Source: Myxococcus eversor
GTDB lineage: Bacteria; Myxococcota; Myxococcia; Myxococcales; Myxococcaceae
Direction of reading: 5' to 3'
Length of the DNA stretch: 64,000 bases
NCBI RefSeq assembly: GCF_010894455.1
Contig: NZ_JAAIXY010000004.1
Location: 186,001 to 250,000 of the forward strand
Made by a program: the position numbers and the translations under genes. Under the pieces are notes generated by a model that was not told where the DNA came from, made no database searches, and worked only from the letters and a program-made list of their open reading frames with translations. Positions 29,519 through 38,951 of this stretch are shown one piece after another; position 1 is the first letter of the stretch, and each line of letters starts with the position of its first letter.

Positions 29519-30772
29519 TCAGCCCTCGCTGCCCGTCGCCGAGCGGATGACGGGTGGTGCCTTCACCTCGGCGGACTCGCTCGGGGTGGCGCGCGGGGCG
29601 GAGACGGGGGCGGAAGAAGGCTCCGGGTCGTCGTCCAGGTCCGTCAGCCGCGCCAGCTCCGCTTCGGCCTCGTTCGCCTCGGCCTCGGCCACGGGGAGAT
29701 TCAGCTTCCTGAGCGCCATCTCCTCCTTGATGCGGATGAGGCCGTCCTCGCCGATGTCCAGGAAGGCCCGGACGACTTCCGGGTCGAACTGGGTGTTGGC
29801 GCAGCGGCGGATCTCCTGGATGGCGTTCGCGAAGGAGGTGCCCTTGCGGTACGGCCGGTCGCTCGTCATCGCGTCCAGCGTGTCCGCCACGGCGAAGATG
29901 CGCGCGCCGATGTGGATCTCCTGACGCTGGAGGTTGCGCGGGTAGCCCGCGCCATCCCAGCGCTCCTGGTGGGACAGGACGATGGAGGACGGCGTGGAGA
30001 GGAAGGGGATGGCTTGAATCATCTGGAAGCCGATCTCCGGATGCTTGCGCATCTCCAGCCACTCGTCGGGGGTGAGCTTGCCCGGCTTGAGCAGCACCGC
30101 GTCCGGCACGCCAATCTTGCCGATGTCGTGCAGGAGCGCGCCGCGGCCAATCTCCTCCAGTTCCTTGCCGCCGATGCCCATGCGCCCGGCGATGGCGGAC
30201 GTGTAGCTGACCACGCGCAGCGAGTGGTCGCTCGTCTCGTGCTCGCGCGCGTCCAGCGCGGCCACCAGCGCCAGCAGCGTGTTCTGGTAGGTGTTGGCGA
30301 TGTTGTGGAGCGCGCTGCGCAGCTCCGCGGTCCTGTCGCGGACCTTGCGCTCCAACTTCTTCTGGTAGCGCTTGCGGGCCATCTCGATGCGGCGCTTGGC
30401 GAGCGCGCGCTCGATGGCTCGGATGAGGTCGGTGAGCTTGGGTGGCTTGAGCAGGTAGTCCACCGCGCCCCGGCGCAGGCAGTCCACCGCGGACTCCGTG
30501 TCGCCATAGCCGGTGAGCATGATGACGGACGTGTCCGGCAGTCGCTCCCGCAGGTTCTCCAGCAACCAGAGGCCGTCCTTGCCCGGCATCTTCATGTCGC
30601 TGATGACGAGCGGCGTGTCCTCCTCGCCAGCCACGTCCAGCGCCATCTCGGCGCCGCTCGCGACGACGCAGTTGTAGCCCTCTTCACGCAGGAGGACGGA
30701 GATGACGTCTCGGACGGAGTCGTCATCGTCGACGATGAGGATTCGGGGTGGGGCAGGGGGGATGGCTTCCAC
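29519..30772 (-). CDS. HD-GYP response regulator (c-di-GMP phosphodiesterase family)
   Basis: A 417-residue protein. Residues about 1-130 are a receiver (ILIVDDDDSVRD, Asp in LVISDMKMPGKDG, KPPK at the end). A coiled-coil linker (RKRYQKKLERKVRDRTAELR) leads to an HD-GYP domain with HETSDHSLRV, ALLHDIGKIGVP, MRKHPEIGF and HQERWDGAGYP. The usual HHE is HQE here; GYP is intact. A disordered acidic tail of about 70 residues ends it. It should hydrolyse c-di-GMP when phosphorylated. The GTG at 30772 is preferred over longer in-frame starts because the upstream 60 bases are AT-rich and promoter-like. Confidence 0.85.
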   Translation of the reverse strand: MEAIPPAPPRILIVDDDDSVRDVISVLLREEGYNCVVASGAEMALDVAGEEDTPLVISDMKMPGKDGLWLLENLRERLPDTSVIMLTGYGDTESAVDCLRRGAVDYLLKPPKLTDLIRAIERALAKRRIEMARKRYQKKLERKVRDRTAELRSALHNIANTYQNTLLALVAALDAREHETSDHSLRVVSYTSAIAGRMGIGGKELEEIGRGALLHDIGKIGVPDAVLLKPGKLTPDEWLEMRKHPEIGFQMIQAIPFLSTPSSIVLSHQERWDGAGYPRNLQRQEIHIGARIFAVADTLDAMTSDRPYRKGTSFANAIQEIRRCANTQFDPEVVRAFLDIGEDGLIRIKEEMALRKLNLPVAEAEANEAEAELARLTDLDDDPEPSSAPVSAPRATPSESAEVKAPPVIRSATGSEG

Positions 30773-30938
30773 GGCGGGAGATTCTAAAGGTTTCCGGGTT
30801 TCAATGGCGAATGAGTCAGGGAAATTACCACCTTCCTCCACTTGCAGGTTGACAGTCCAGTGCGCTGGTCCGGAAGACGACCCTGGGAGGGAGGGCGACC
30901 GGGCAGGCGCGGACGCACTCTGGGAGGAAGTCGAGCGT

Positions 30939-32057
30939 TCAGGCCCGGGCCCGGGCACCCGCGCGGTCGTACCGGAAGGGTGCCAGGTCCAGGGTGGCCC
31001 GCTCTCCGAGGACGGCCTCGGCCACGAGCTTCGCGGTGATGGGAGCCAGGAGGATGCCGTTGCGGAAGTGTCCGGTGGCGAGAAAGAGGCCCGGGGTAGG
31101 CCCCTCCCCGAGGTAGGGCCGCTTGTCCTCCGTCCAGGGGCGGAAGCCGGCCCACGTCTCGGTGATGGGGGCGGAGCCGAGCTCCGGACACAGCTCCAGG
31201 ACCATGTCGAGGATGCGGGCCAGCCCCGCGGCCGTCACCTGCTTGTCGAAGCCCACCATCTCCATGGTGCTGCCGGCGATGATGCGGCCGTCCGCGCGGG
31301 GGACGACGTAGCCCTTCTCCGACGTGAGGATGTGCTGGAGCAGCGGCAGGCGCGTCTGGAGCTGGATCATCTGCCCGCGCGCGGGACGCACGGCCTTCGC
31401 CTCCACGCCCGCGCCCTGGACGAGGGACGACCACGAACCCGCGGCGAGCACCACCGCGTCCGCGCGCAGCACCTCGCCATCCAGGTCCACGCCCGCCGCG
31501 CGGCCCGCTTCGTGGACGATGCCGCGCACGTAGCCGCTTCGAAACCCGGCGCCCACGCGCGCGGCGGCCATCGTCAAGGCGCGGACGAGGAGCCGATTGT
31601 CCACTTGATGATCATCCGGGAAGTGGGCGGCGGCCACGGCCTTCGTGGACAGGCGCGGCTCCAGCGCGCGGGCCTGGGCGCCATCGAGCACCTCCGCGCG
31701 AAGGCCCTGCGCGCGTTGCCACAGCACGGTGGCTTCGAGGTGCCGCACCGCTTCGTCGCTGAAGGCGACCTTGAGGACGCCGCTGGGGCGGTAGGCGATG
31801 TCGACGCCGGACAGTTCGCGCAGCTCCTCGGCGAAGGCGGGGTAGAGGGCGAGGCTTCGCAGGCACAGGTCGAGGAAGGGACCGGGGCCGTCGGATTCCA
31901 TCTGCGGGGCGAGCATTCCCGCGGCGGCGCTGCTGGCCTCGGCGCCGGGGATGGAGCGCTCCAGCACGGTGACGCGCGCGCCCGCCTGCCGAAGCCGCAG
32001 GGCGATGCCGCAGCCCATGATGCCCCCGCCCACGATGATGACGTCCGAGACTCGCAT
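30939..32057 (-). CDS. thiO: Glycine oxidase ThiO-type FAD oxidoreductase
   Basis: A 372-residue DAO-family flavoenzyme: FAD motif DVIIVGGGIMGCGIALRLRQ at residues 5-24, the ThiO-like SSAAAGMLAPQME, and C-terminal GHFRNGILLAPITAKL typical of glycine oxidase. ThiO makes dehydroglycine for the thiazole half of thiamine in organisms without ThiH. AGGAAAG precedes the ATG. It is divergent from the histidine operon, with about 100 bases between. Other amine oxidases share the fold, so the substrate is by family. Confidence 0.85.
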   Translation of the reverse strand: MRVSDVIIVGGGIMGCGIALRLRQAGARVTVLERSIPGAEASSAAAGMLAPQMESDGPGPFLDLCLRSLALYPAFAEELRELSGVDIAYRPSGVLKVAFSDEAVRHLEATVLWQRAQGLRAEVLDGAQARALEPRLSTKAVAAAHFPDDHQVDNRLLVRALTMAAARVGAGFRSGYVRGIVHEAGRAAGVDLDGEVLRADAVVLAAGSWSSLVQGAGVEAKAVRPARGQMIQLQTRLPLLQHILTSEKGYVVPRADGRIIAGSTMEMVGFDKQVTAAGLARILDMVLELCPELGSAPITETWAGFRPWTEDKRPYLGEGPTPGLFLATGHFRNGILLAPITAKLVAEAVLGERATLDLAPFRYDRAGARARA

Positions 32058-32124
32058 GGGCTTCTTTCCTGCTCGTCCCGTCGAGGGTTTGCAAGCAACT
32101 TGGACCTCGGTTCGAGAGGTCGGG

Positions 32125-32153
32125 TTGACGGCGAGGGGCCCTTGCCATTACTC
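32125..32153 (+). promoter_or_regulatory. Promoter of the histidine operon
   Basis: TTGACG (32125-32130), 16-17 bases, then ATTACT/TTACTC (32147-32153) gives a recognisable -35/-10 pair. The +1 is expected near 32160, directly before the leader-peptide GTG at 32162. Confidence 0.6.
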
Positions 32154-32161
32154 ATGGGGCC

Positions 32162-32254
32162 GTGCGTCTCTCTTCCGTGCATCCCCATCATGCGCATCAT
32201 CGGCTCGGCCCCGACGGGACCGTTCGCCACGCGCATGCCTGGGTGAGCCACTAG
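32162..32254 (+). CDS. hisL: Histidine operon leader peptide
   Basis: A 30-codon reading frame (GTG at 32162, TAG at 32252) translating to a peptide with eight histidines. Five are packed into HPHHAHH at residues 7-13, the others at 23, 25 and 30. It lies between a promoter and an intrinsic terminator upstream of hisG, exactly as expected for attenuation: ribosomes stall at His codons when charged tRNA-His is scarce and let an antiterminator form. The frame is shorter than usual gene finders report. The start is near the predicted +1, so it may be translated leaderless. Confidence 0.8.
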   Translation: MRLSSVHPHHAHHRLGPDGTVRHAHAWVSH

Positions 32255-32291
32255 ACGCACCACCCTCCCGGCACCTGCCGCAGCGAATGAA

Positions 32292-32320
32292 GGCCCGTCC
32301 CCCCCGGACGGGCCTTTTTT
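32292..32320 (+). terminator. Attenuator terminator of the histidine operon
   Basis: GGCCCGTCC (32292-32300) pairs perfectly with GGACGGGCC (32306-32314), followed by six T (32315-32320), 51 bases before hisG. The 5' arm could alternatively pair through CCCGTC with GACGGG at 32213-32218 inside the leader-peptide coding region, giving a candidate antiterminator. Confidence 0.9.
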
Positions 32321-32370
32321 CGTTTGCGCGCGGCCCTTCGATTCCCCCGCAACCCCCCGTAGGTCCAACC

Positions 32371-33231
32371 ATGTTGCTGAAGATCGCTCTTCCCAACAAA
32401 GGCCGCCTTTCCGAAGAGGTTCGTGAGCTTTTCAACGATGCGGGCCTGGAGGTGCGCGGCAGAGGAGAGCGCGCACTCACCGCGTCGCTCGGTGGCGAGT
32501 TCGAGGCCATCTTCGTGCGCGCCCAGGACATCCCGGAGTTCGTCGCGGACGGCGCGGCGCACGCGGGTGTCACGGGATGGGATTTGGTGAACGAGGCGGG
32601 GCGTGAGCTCGAACACCTGATGGACCTGGAGTTCGGCAGGTGTCGGCTCGTCGTGGCGGCGCGCGAGGAGAGCGGAATCACCCAGGCCAGCGATGTCCGC
32701 GACGGCATGCGCGTGGCGTCGTGCTTCCCCCGGCTGACGCAGGACTACTTCGCGAAGCGGGGGCAGCGCATCACCGTGGTCCCCGTCTCGGGAGCGGCGG
32801 AGATTGCTCCGCACCTGGGCATCGCGGACCTCGTGGTGGACCTGACGTCCACGGGCTCCACGCTGAAGATGAACGGGCTGCGCGAGGTGGCCACGGTGCT
32901 GGAGTCCAGCGCGCGACTGGTCTCCAGCAACTCGAACGTCCCGGAGGCGCGCAAGCGGCTGGACGAATTGAAGCTGGCGCTGGGCTCGGTGCTCGCGGCG
33001 CGCGGCAAGCGCTACCTGATGGCCAACGTGCCTCGGGATGTCCTCACCGAGGTCCGGGAGGTTCTTCCCGGCCTCAATGGCCCCACGGTGGTGGACGTGC
33101 TGGGCGGAGGGATGTTCGTCGCCGTGCACGCGGTGGTGCCGGCGAAGACCATCTACCGCACCGTCAACGCGCTGAAGGCGCTGGGTGCCGAGGGCATCCT
33201 CGTCACCCGCATCGAAAGGCTGGTGGCGTGA
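32371..33231 (+). CDS. hisG: ATP phosphoribosyltransferase HisG, long form
   Basis: A 286-residue first enzyme of histidine synthesis, joining ATP and PRPP. The start LLKIALPNKGRLSEEVRELF and the PRPP-site region DLVVDLTSTGSTLKMNGLRE are diagnostic. The length and C-terminal regulatory domain (VVPAKTIYRTVNALKALGAE) show the long form that is inhibited by histidine and needs no HisZ. It is the first gene after the attenuator and its TGA shares a base with the hisD ATG. Confidence 0.97.
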   Translation: MLLKIALPNKGRLSEEVRELFNDAGLEVRGRGERALTASLGGEFEAIFVRAQDIPEFVADGAAHAGVTGWDLVNEAGRELEHLMDLEFGRCRLVVAAREESGITQASDVRDGMRVASCFPRLTQDYFAKRGQRITVVPVSGAAEIAPHLGIADLVVDLTSTGSTLKMNGLREVATVLESSARLVSSNSNVPEARKRLDELKLALGSVLAARGKRYLMANVPRDVLTEVREVLPGLNGPTVVDVLGGGMFVAVHAVVPAKTIYRTVNALKALGAEGILVTRIERLVA

Positions 33232-34538
33232 TGACGCCGCTTCCTTCGTTCCTTCGCTATCGAGGCCCCCTGGCCAGCCTGTCCCTGGAGGACCGGCGCC
33301 GGCTGTTGGACCGAGGCGGAGATGTGGACACGCGCATCTCCGCGCGAGTGCGGGAGCTCATCGCCAAGGTCCGGCTGGATGGGGACTGGGCGCTCTTCGA
33401 GATGGCGCGCCAGTTCGACCGCGCGGAGCTCGTCTCGCTGGAGGTGCCTCGGGCGCGCTGTGAGCAGGCGCTCGAATCGTTGGACCCGTCGCTGGCGCGG
33501 GCCCTGGCGCGCGCGGCGCGGAACATCGCGAAGGCGCACGAGGCACAGAAGCCTCGCGCGGTGGAGGTGGAGACCGAGCCGGGCGTGCTCGTGGGCCGCA
33601 GGCCGGACCCGTTGGGTCGGGTGGGCGTGTATGCGCCGGGGGGCAGGGCGGTGTACCCGAGCAGCGTGTTGATGGGTGTGGTGCCGGCGAAGGTCGCGGG
33701 TGTGGGGGAGGTCATCGTCTGCTCGCCTCCGGGGCCGGACGGACTGCCCCACGCGAGCGTGCTGGCGGCGGCGGTGCTGGCGGGCGCGGACCGCGTCTTC
33801 GCGCTGGGGGGAGCGGGCGCGGTGGCGGCCATGGCGTACGGCACGGAGAGCGTTCCCCGCGTGGACCGCATCGTCGGGCCGGGCAATGCGTACGTGGCGG
33901 AGGCGAAGCTCCAGGTGGTGGGCGCGGTGGCCATCGAAGCACCCGCGGGGCCGAGCGAAATCCTGGTCGTCGCGGACGAGACGGCGAGCCCGGACGCGGT
34001 GGCGAGGGAGATGCTGGCGCAGGCGGAGCACGACCCGGACGCGGCCTGCGTGACGGTGGCGCTGGGCGAGGGCATGGCGGACGCCATCTCCGAGCAGGTG
34101 CGGCGTCTGTCGCTGGAGGCGAAGCGGCAGGAGATTGTCACTTCGGCGCTGCGCTCACGAGGGGCCGTGCTGAGCGTGACGTCGCTGGAGGAGGCGTGGC
34201 CCTTCGTGGCGGACTTCGCGCCGGAGCACCTGTTGCTCGCCACCGCGTCGCCCTCGGTGGACCTCGCGCGCGTGCGCAACGCGGGGACCGTCTTCCTCGG
34301 GGAGCGCTCCTCGGTGGCCTACGGCGACTACATGACGGGCTCCAACCACGTGCTGCCCACGGCGGGACTGGCGAGGGCCTACTCGGGATTGAACCTCCTC
34401 GACTTCTACCGGTGGACCACCTACCAGCGCGTGGAGCGCGCCGCGTCCCAGGCGATGGCGGAGGACGTGGGCCTGCTGGCGGACAGCGAGGGACTCTTCG
34501 CGCACGCGGACGCCGCGCGGGCATGGAGGCTCGAGTGA
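33231..34538 (+). CDS. hisD: Histidinol dehydrogenase HisD
   Basis: A 435-residue zinc enzyme that oxidises histidinol to histidine in two NAD steps. Family blocks are clear: GRVGVYAPGGRAVYPSSVLM, AMAYGTESVPRVDRIVGPGN, AGPSEILVVADETA, QAEHDPDAACVTV and SVAYGDYMTGSNHVLPTAG, with the Gln-His pair of AQAEHD and later His residues as zinc and catalytic residues. It overlaps hisG by one base and hisC by four (or sixteen with the alternative start). Confidence 0.97.
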   Translation: MTPLPSFLRYRGPLASLSLEDRRRLLDRGGDVDTRISARVRELIAKVRLDGDWALFEMARQFDRAELVSLEVPRARCEQALESLDPSLARALARAARNIAKAHEAQKPRAVEVETEPGVLVGRRPDPLGRVGVYAPGGRAVYPSSVLMGVVPAKVAGVGEVIVCSPPGPDGLPHASVLAAAVLAGADRVFALGGAGAVAAMAYGTESVPRVDRIVGPGNAYVAEAKLQVVGAVAIEAPAGPSEILVVADETASPDAVAREMLAQAEHDPDAACVTVALGEGMADAISEQVRRLSLEAKRQEIVTSALRSRGAVLSVTSLEEAWPFVADFAPEHLLLATASPSVDLARVRNAGTVFLGERSSVAYGDYMTGSNHVLPTAGLARAYSGLNLLDFYRWTTYQRVERAASQAMAEDVGLLADSEGLFAHADAARAWRLE

Positions 34539-35575
34539 TTCCCTCGCGTGCGTCCTTCCGGGACATTCCGCTGTATTCGCCAGCGAAGCGGCCCTGTCGC
34601 GTGGACCTGAGCGACAACACCAACCTCTTCGGCGTGCCACCCGCGGCGGCGCGAGTGCTGCGTGAGTCCGCCGTGGAGTCGCTGTCGCGCTATCCCCGGG
34701 GCTATGCACCCGACCTGCGCGGAGCCCTGGCCGAGCAGCTCGGCGTGGGGCCCGAGTGGGTGACGACGGGCTGTGGCTCCGACGACGTCCTCGACAGCGC
34801 CCTGCGTGCATTCCTGGAGCCGGGCGAGCTGCTCGCGTTCCAGGACCCGACGTTCGTGATGATGCCGCTGTTCGCGCAGGTGAACGGACTGCGGACGGTG
34901 GCGGTGCCCCTGCGCGCGGACTTCGACGTGGAGCCCGAGTGGTTGGTGTCCACGGAGGCGAAGGTCATCTACCTGTGCTCGCCGAACAATCCCACGGGCA
35001 CGGTGCTGTCGCGCGCGGCGGTGGAGCGCGTGGTGGAGCGCGCGCCGGGGCTGGTCATCATCGACGAGGCGTATGCCGACTTCGCGCGCGGGCCCGGATT
35101 CATGGACCTGGCGCGCACGAGGACCAACGTGCTGGTGACGCGCACGTTCTCGAAGGCCTTCGGGCTCGCGGGGATGCGAGTGGGCTGGGGCGTGGGACAC
35201 CCGAAGCTCGTGGCCGAAGTCGAGAAGGCGCGGGGCCCGTACAAGCTCACCACGCTCGCGGAGTCGATGGCCGTGGCCACGCTGCGCGAGGACTCGGGCT
35301 GGGTGCGCGCTCGGGTGGAGGAGGCGGTGGCCAACCGGGAGCGCCTGCGGGGCGAACTGGTGGCGATGGGACTGAAGCCGCTGCCTTCGGAGGGCAACTT
35401 CCTGATGGTGCCATTGCCCGGAGCGCCGGGAGTGGCGGAGCGGATGCGGGAGCGCGACGTGAATGTGCGGGCCTTCCAGGGGCTGACCGGAATCGGAGAT
35501 GCGCTCCGAATCGGCAGTGCTCCCTGGCCCCTGATGGAGACGGCGCTGGTGGCGCTGCGGGAGTCCTTGCGATGA
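34535..35575 (+). CDS. hisC: Histidinol-phosphate aminotransferase HisC
   Basis: A 346-residue PLP enzyme, fold type I. PLP-binding Lys lies in RTFSKAFGLAGMRVGW, with LCSPNNPTGTVLS and VIIDEAYADFA upstream. I chose the GTG at 34535: GGAGG sits five bases before it and it forms a GTGA overlap with the hisD stop; an ATG at 34523 would add four residues. Length and motifs are normal. Confidence 0.95.
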   Translation: MIPSRASFRDIPLYSPAKRPCRVDLSDNTNLFGVPPAAARVLRESAVESLSRYPRGYAPDLRGALAEQLGVGPEWVTTGCGSDDVLDSALRAFLEPGELLAFQDPTFVMMPLFAQVNGLRTVAVPLRADFDVEPEWLVSTEAKVIYLCSPNNPTGTVLSRAAVERVVERAPGLVIIDEAYADFARGPGFMDLARTRTNVLVTRTFSKAFGLAGMRVGWGVGHPKLVAEVEKARGPYKLTTLAESMAVATLREDSGWVRARVEEAVANRERLRGELVAMGLKPLPSEGNFLMVPLPGAPGVAERMRERDVNVRAFQGLTGIGDALRIGSAPWPLMETALVALRESLR

Positions 35576-36165
35576 GAGTCACCTTGTTCGACTACGGCGC
35601 TGGAAACATCCACTCGCTGGCCAAGGCGTTGGCCACGGCGGAGGGAGTCGACGTTCGCGTGGAGGTGGACCCGGCGCGGGCGGTGGACACGGAGGTTCTC
35701 GTGCTGCCCGGTGTGGGGGCCTTCGGTGCCGCGGCGGCGCGACTGGCTCCCGGGCGCGAGGTGATGCGTTCGGCCCTGGAGCGGGGCCTGCCGTGCCTGG
35801 GCATCTGCCTGGGCATGCAGCTTCTCTTCGATTCGAGTGACGAGGGAGAAGGTCAGGGCCTGGGCTACTTCCCCGGGCGGGTGACGCGGCTTGCGGCACG
35901 TCGAGTCCCCCAGATTGGCTGGAACCAGGTGGACGAAGACAGCACGTTGTCCGGCGCGAAGCTGGACACCGTGTACTACGCGCACAGCTTCGTCTGCCGC
36001 GCGGAGGATGCGTCCGTCGTGACGGGGTGGACGACGCACGAGGAGGACCGTTTCCCCGCCGTCGTCCGGCGCGGCCGGGTGGTGGGCGTGCAGTTCCACC
36101 CGGAGAAGTCCTCGTCCTCGGGCGTGGCCTTCGTGCGGGCCTTCTTGCGCGAGGTGGCGTCATGA
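35572..36165 (+). CDS. hisH: Imidazole glycerol phosphate synthase glutaminase subunit HisH
   Basis: A 197-residue class I amidotransferase that feeds ammonia to HisF. The nucleophile Cys is in PCLGICLGMQLLF, and the His-Glu pair is in VVGVQFHPEKSSSSG. The N-terminal VTLFDYGAGNIHSLAKAL is typical. It joins hisC and hisA through ATGA overlaps. Its partner hisF is three genes downstream. Confidence 0.97.
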   Translation: MRVTLFDYGAGNIHSLAKALATAEGVDVRVEVDPARAVDTEVLVLPGVGAFGAAAARLAPGREVMRSALERGLPCLGICLGMQLLFDSSDEGEGQGLGYFPGRVTRLAARRVPQIGWNQVDEDSTLSGAKLDTVYYAHSFVCRAEDASVVTGWTTHEEDRFPAVVRRGRVVGVQFHPEKSSSSGVAFVRAFLREVAS

Positions 36166-36878
36166 GGGCGATTCCGGCCATCGACTTGCGCGAAGGCGCC
36201 TGCGTGCAGCTCGTCGGGGGCTCGTATGACGACGAACGCGTGCGCGTGAAGGACCCGCTGGACGCGCTGCTGCGGTGGCGTGCCTTCGGCTTCCGCGCCT
36301 TCCATGTCGTCGACCTGGATGCGGCGCTGGGAAAGGGTTCCAACGCGGACGTCGTGACGAGACTCACCGCGCATGAACCGGGGCTCACCTTCACGGTGGG
36401 CGGTGGCGTGAGGGAACTGGAGAAGGTGGAGGCCCTGCTGGAGGGGGGCGCCTCCGCGGTGGTGGTGGGGACTCGGGCCATCGAGGATCCGGCGTGGCTG
36501 GCGGAGGTCGCCAGGCGCTATCCCGGACGCGTGGTGGTGGCCGCCGACGTGCGAGGCCGCGAGGTGGTGACGCGAGGTTGGACGGCGGGCAGTGGCAGGA
36601 CGGTGGGGGACGTGCTCGCGACGTTGGACCCGCTGCCGCTTGGAGGGTTGTTGGTGACGGCGGTCCACAAGGAGGGGCAGCTCGAAGGCGTGGACCTGGC
36701 GCTGATGCGGGAGGTGGTGGTGCGCAGCCGCCACCGGCTCTACGCGTCGGGCGGGGTGACGACGTTGGAGGACTTGAGGGCGCTGGCCTCGGTGGGGGCG
36801 TACGGGGCGGTCATCGGCATGGCGCTGTACACGGGACGACTGGATGCGCGCGACGTCGCGCGGGAGTTCGCGGAATGA
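36162..36878 (+). CDS. hisA: ProFAR isomerase HisA
   Basis: A 238-residue beta/alpha-barrel that isomerises ProFAR to PRFAR. It begins AIPAIDLREGACVQLVGG with the catalytic Asp in AIDLR, and has the phosphate-site stretches FTVGGGVREL and LYASGGVTTLEDL. It overlaps both neighbours by four bases. It is specific for HisA rather than HisF by its start and length. Confidence 0.95.
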   Translation: MRAIPAIDLREGACVQLVGGSYDDERVRVKDPLDALLRWRAFGFRAFHVVDLDAALGKGSNADVVTRLTAHEPGLTFTVGGGVRELEKVEALLEGGASAVVVGTRAIEDPAWLAEVARRYPGRVVVAADVRGREVVTRGWTAGSGRTVGDVLATLDPLPLGGLLVTAVHKEGQLEGVDLALMREVVVRSRHRLYASGGVTTLEDLRALASVGAYGAVIGMALYTGRLDARDVAREFAE

Positions 36879-37411
36879 CCACCGTCACTCGGGAGACGAA
36901 GGAGACGCAGGTCCGTGTGGAGCTGTCCCTGGGCAAGGGCGCCACGCAGGTGGACACGGGGCTCAAGTTCTTCGACCACATGCTCGCGACCTTCGCGCGC
37001 TACGCGGGGCTCGACTTGAAGCTTCACGCGCGGGGTGACCTCACGCACCACTTGATGGAGGACGTGGCGATTACGTTGGGCACGGCGGTGCAGCGAGTGA
37101 TTCCGGCGACGGCGGCGCGGTTCGCGGAGCGCACGCTCCCCATGGACGACGCGCTCGTGCAGGCGTGTCTCGATGCGGGCGGACGGTTCTTCTACCAGGG
37201 GCCGCTGAAGAACCGGCTCTACGAGCACTGGATGCGGTCGTTCTGCGAGCACGCGAAGGTGACGTTGCACCTGCGGGTGTTGAGAGGGAAGGACAGCCAC
37301 CACGTCACCGAGGCGGCGTTCAAGGCGCTGGGGCTCGCGTTGCGCGATGCGATGGTGGACTCCGGCACCGTGTTCAGCATGAAGGGCTCCGTGGCCCTGG
37401 AGGTGCTCTGA
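36875..37411 (+). CDS. hisB: Imidazoleglycerol-phosphate dehydratase HisB
   Basis: A 178-residue monofunctional dehydratase. Metal-binding boxes are [29 protein letters not shown] and [17 protein letters not shown]. The usual HHTVED reads HHLMED, keeping the metal-binding His pair, Glu and Asp. It is slightly shorter than the typical 195-residue enzyme, without an apparent gap in the active site. No phosphatase domain is fused; histidinol phosphatase is supplied by hisN. It overlaps hisA (ATGA) and hisF (one base). Confidence 0.95.
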   Translation: MTTVTRETKETQVRVELSLGKGATQVDTGLKFFDHMLATFARYAGLDLKLHARGDLTHHLMEDVAITLGTAVQRVIPATAARFAERTLPMDDALVQACLDAGGRFFYQGPLKNRLYEHWMRSFCEHAKVTLHLRVLRGKDSHHVTEAAFKALGLALRDAMVDSGTVFSMKGSVALEVL

Positions 37412-38172
37412 TGCTGACCCGACGACTCATCGTGTGTCTGGATGTGAAGGGCGGCCGGGTGGTGAAGGGCGTGCGCTTCGAGGGACTCCGCGACGTGGGA
37501 GACCCGGTGGAGCTGGCCTTGCGCTACGAGCAGGAGGGCGCGGACGAGGTGACGTTCCTCGACATCTCCGCGAGCAACGAGGAGCGGGACACGCTCCTGG
37601 ACCTGGTGCGGCGCACGGCGGAGCGGCTGTTCATTCCGTTGACCGTGGGAGGCGGAGTGCGCACGGCCGACGATGTGGGCCGAGCGCTTCGGGCGGGCGC
37701 GGACAAGGTGAGCATCAACTCGGCGGCGGTGGCTCGGCCCGAGGTGCTCACGGAGTGCGCGGAGCGCTTCGGTGCGCAGTGCGTGGTGGCGAGCATCGAT
37801 GCGCGAAAGGATGGCTCGGGCTGGCGTGTCCATACGCACGGGGGGCGCAAGCCCACGGAGCTGGAGGCGGTGGCATGGGCTCGCGAGTGCGTGGCGCGCG
37901 GCGCGGGCGAAGTGCTGCTCACCAGCATCGACCAGGATGGAGCGCGCTCTGGCTATGACCTGGAGCTGACGCGCGCGGTGGCGGACGCGGTGGATGTGCC
38001 CGTCATCGCCTCTGGCGGCGCGGGCAATGCGGAGCACGTGCGTGAAGGACTCACGCGTGGCGGCGCGGACGCGGCGCTGGTGGCGGGCATCCTCCACGAT
38101 GGGCTCACCACGGTGGGTGCCATCAAGTCGCTGCTCCGCGAGAGCGGCCTTCCGATTCGGAGCACGACATGA
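37411..38172 (+). CDS. hisF: Imidazole glycerol phosphate synthase cyclase subunit HisF
   Basis: A 253-residue beta/alpha-barrel cyclase. It starts [20 protein letters not shown] with catalytic Asp in CLDVK, and has ITVGGGV-type [25 protein letters not shown], and the second catalytic Asp in [15 protein letters not shown]. It works with HisH to form IGP and AICAR. The stop overlaps hisN in ATGA. Confidence 0.97.
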   Translation: MLTRRLIVCLDVKGGRVVKGVRFEGLRDVGDPVELALRYEQEGADEVTFLDISASNEERDTLLDLVRRTAERLFIPLTVGGGVRTADDVGRALRAGADKVSINSAAVARPEVLTECAERFGAQCVVASIDARKDGSGWRVHTHGGRKPTELEAVAWARECVARGAGEVLLTSIDQDGARSGYDLELTRAVADAVDVPVIASGGAGNAEHVREGLTRGGADAALVAGILHDGLTTVGAIKSLLRESGLPIRSTT

Positions 38173-38951
38173 CGACGAGCGCACAAGGATTGATGCAGGC
38201 CGCCGCGGAAGTCGCGCGCAAGGCAGGAGACGTGGCGCTGGGCTACTTCCGGAGCGGCATCGCCGTGGACACCAAGAGCGACGGCACACCCGTCACCGTC
38301 GCGGACCGCACGGCCGAGAAGACCGCGCGAGAATGGCTCGAGGCCCGCTTCCCGGACGACGGCATCCTCGGGGAAGAGTTCGGAGAGACGCGGCCGGGTG
38401 CTCAGCGTCGCTGGATCCTGGACCCCATCGACGGAACCAAGACCTTCATCCGAGGCGTTCCACTGTGGGGCACCCTCGTGGCCCTGGCGGAAGGGGAGCG
38501 CATCCTCGTGGGCGCCGCATACTTCCCCGCCGTGAACGAACTGCTCGTGGCCGCACCCGGGCAGGGGTGTTTCTGGAACGACCAGCGCGCGAAGGTGTCC
38601 GAGCAGGCCGACCTCTCCCGCGCGGTGGTGCTCACCACCGACGAGCGCTTCCGCCAGTACCCCGAGCGCGGTGATGCCTGGCGTCGCTTCACCCTCGACG
38701 CCGCCATCTCCCGGACCTGGGGCGACTGCTACGGATATCTCTTGGTGGCCACCGGCCGTGCCGAGGTCATGGTCGACGAGCTGCTCTCACCCTGGGATGC
38801 CGCCGCGCTCCAGCCCATCATCGACGAGGCCGGAGGCGTCTTCACCGATTGGACGGGGCGACGAACCTCATTCGGCGGCAACGGCATCGCCACCAACGCG
38901 GCCCTGGCCCGTGTCACCCGCGAGCGCCTGGGCGCGACGGAGGTCGAATGA
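38169..38951 (+). CDS. hisN: Histidinol-phosphatase, inositol-monophosphatase type
   Basis: A 260-residue Mg-dependent phosphatase. Metal motifs are GILGEEFGE and [20 protein letters not shown], and the C-terminal [17 protein letters not shown] completes the site. The family also includes inositol monophosphatases, but the position inside the his operon, overlapping hisF and hisIE, and the absence of a phosphatase domain on HisB make histidinol phosphatase the clear reading. Confidence 0.92.
   Translation: MTTSAQGLMQAAAEVARKAGDVALGYFRSGIAVDTKSDGTPVTVADRTAEKTAREWLEARFPDDGILGEEFGETRPGAQRRWILDPIDGTKTFIRGVPLWGTLVALAEGERILVGAAYFPAVNELLVAAPGQGCFWNDQRAKVSEQADLSRAVVLTTDERFRQYPERGDAWRRFTLDAAISRTWGDCYGYLLVATGRAEVMVDELLSPWDAAALQPIIDEAGGVFTDWTGRRTSFGGNGIATNAALARVTRERLGATEVE

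Noticed and set aside
32155-32246. Alternative leader reading frame starting at the ATG at 32154
   Set aside because: That frame lacks histidine and is not centred before the terminator; the GTG frame at 32162 has eight His codons and a stop in the right place.
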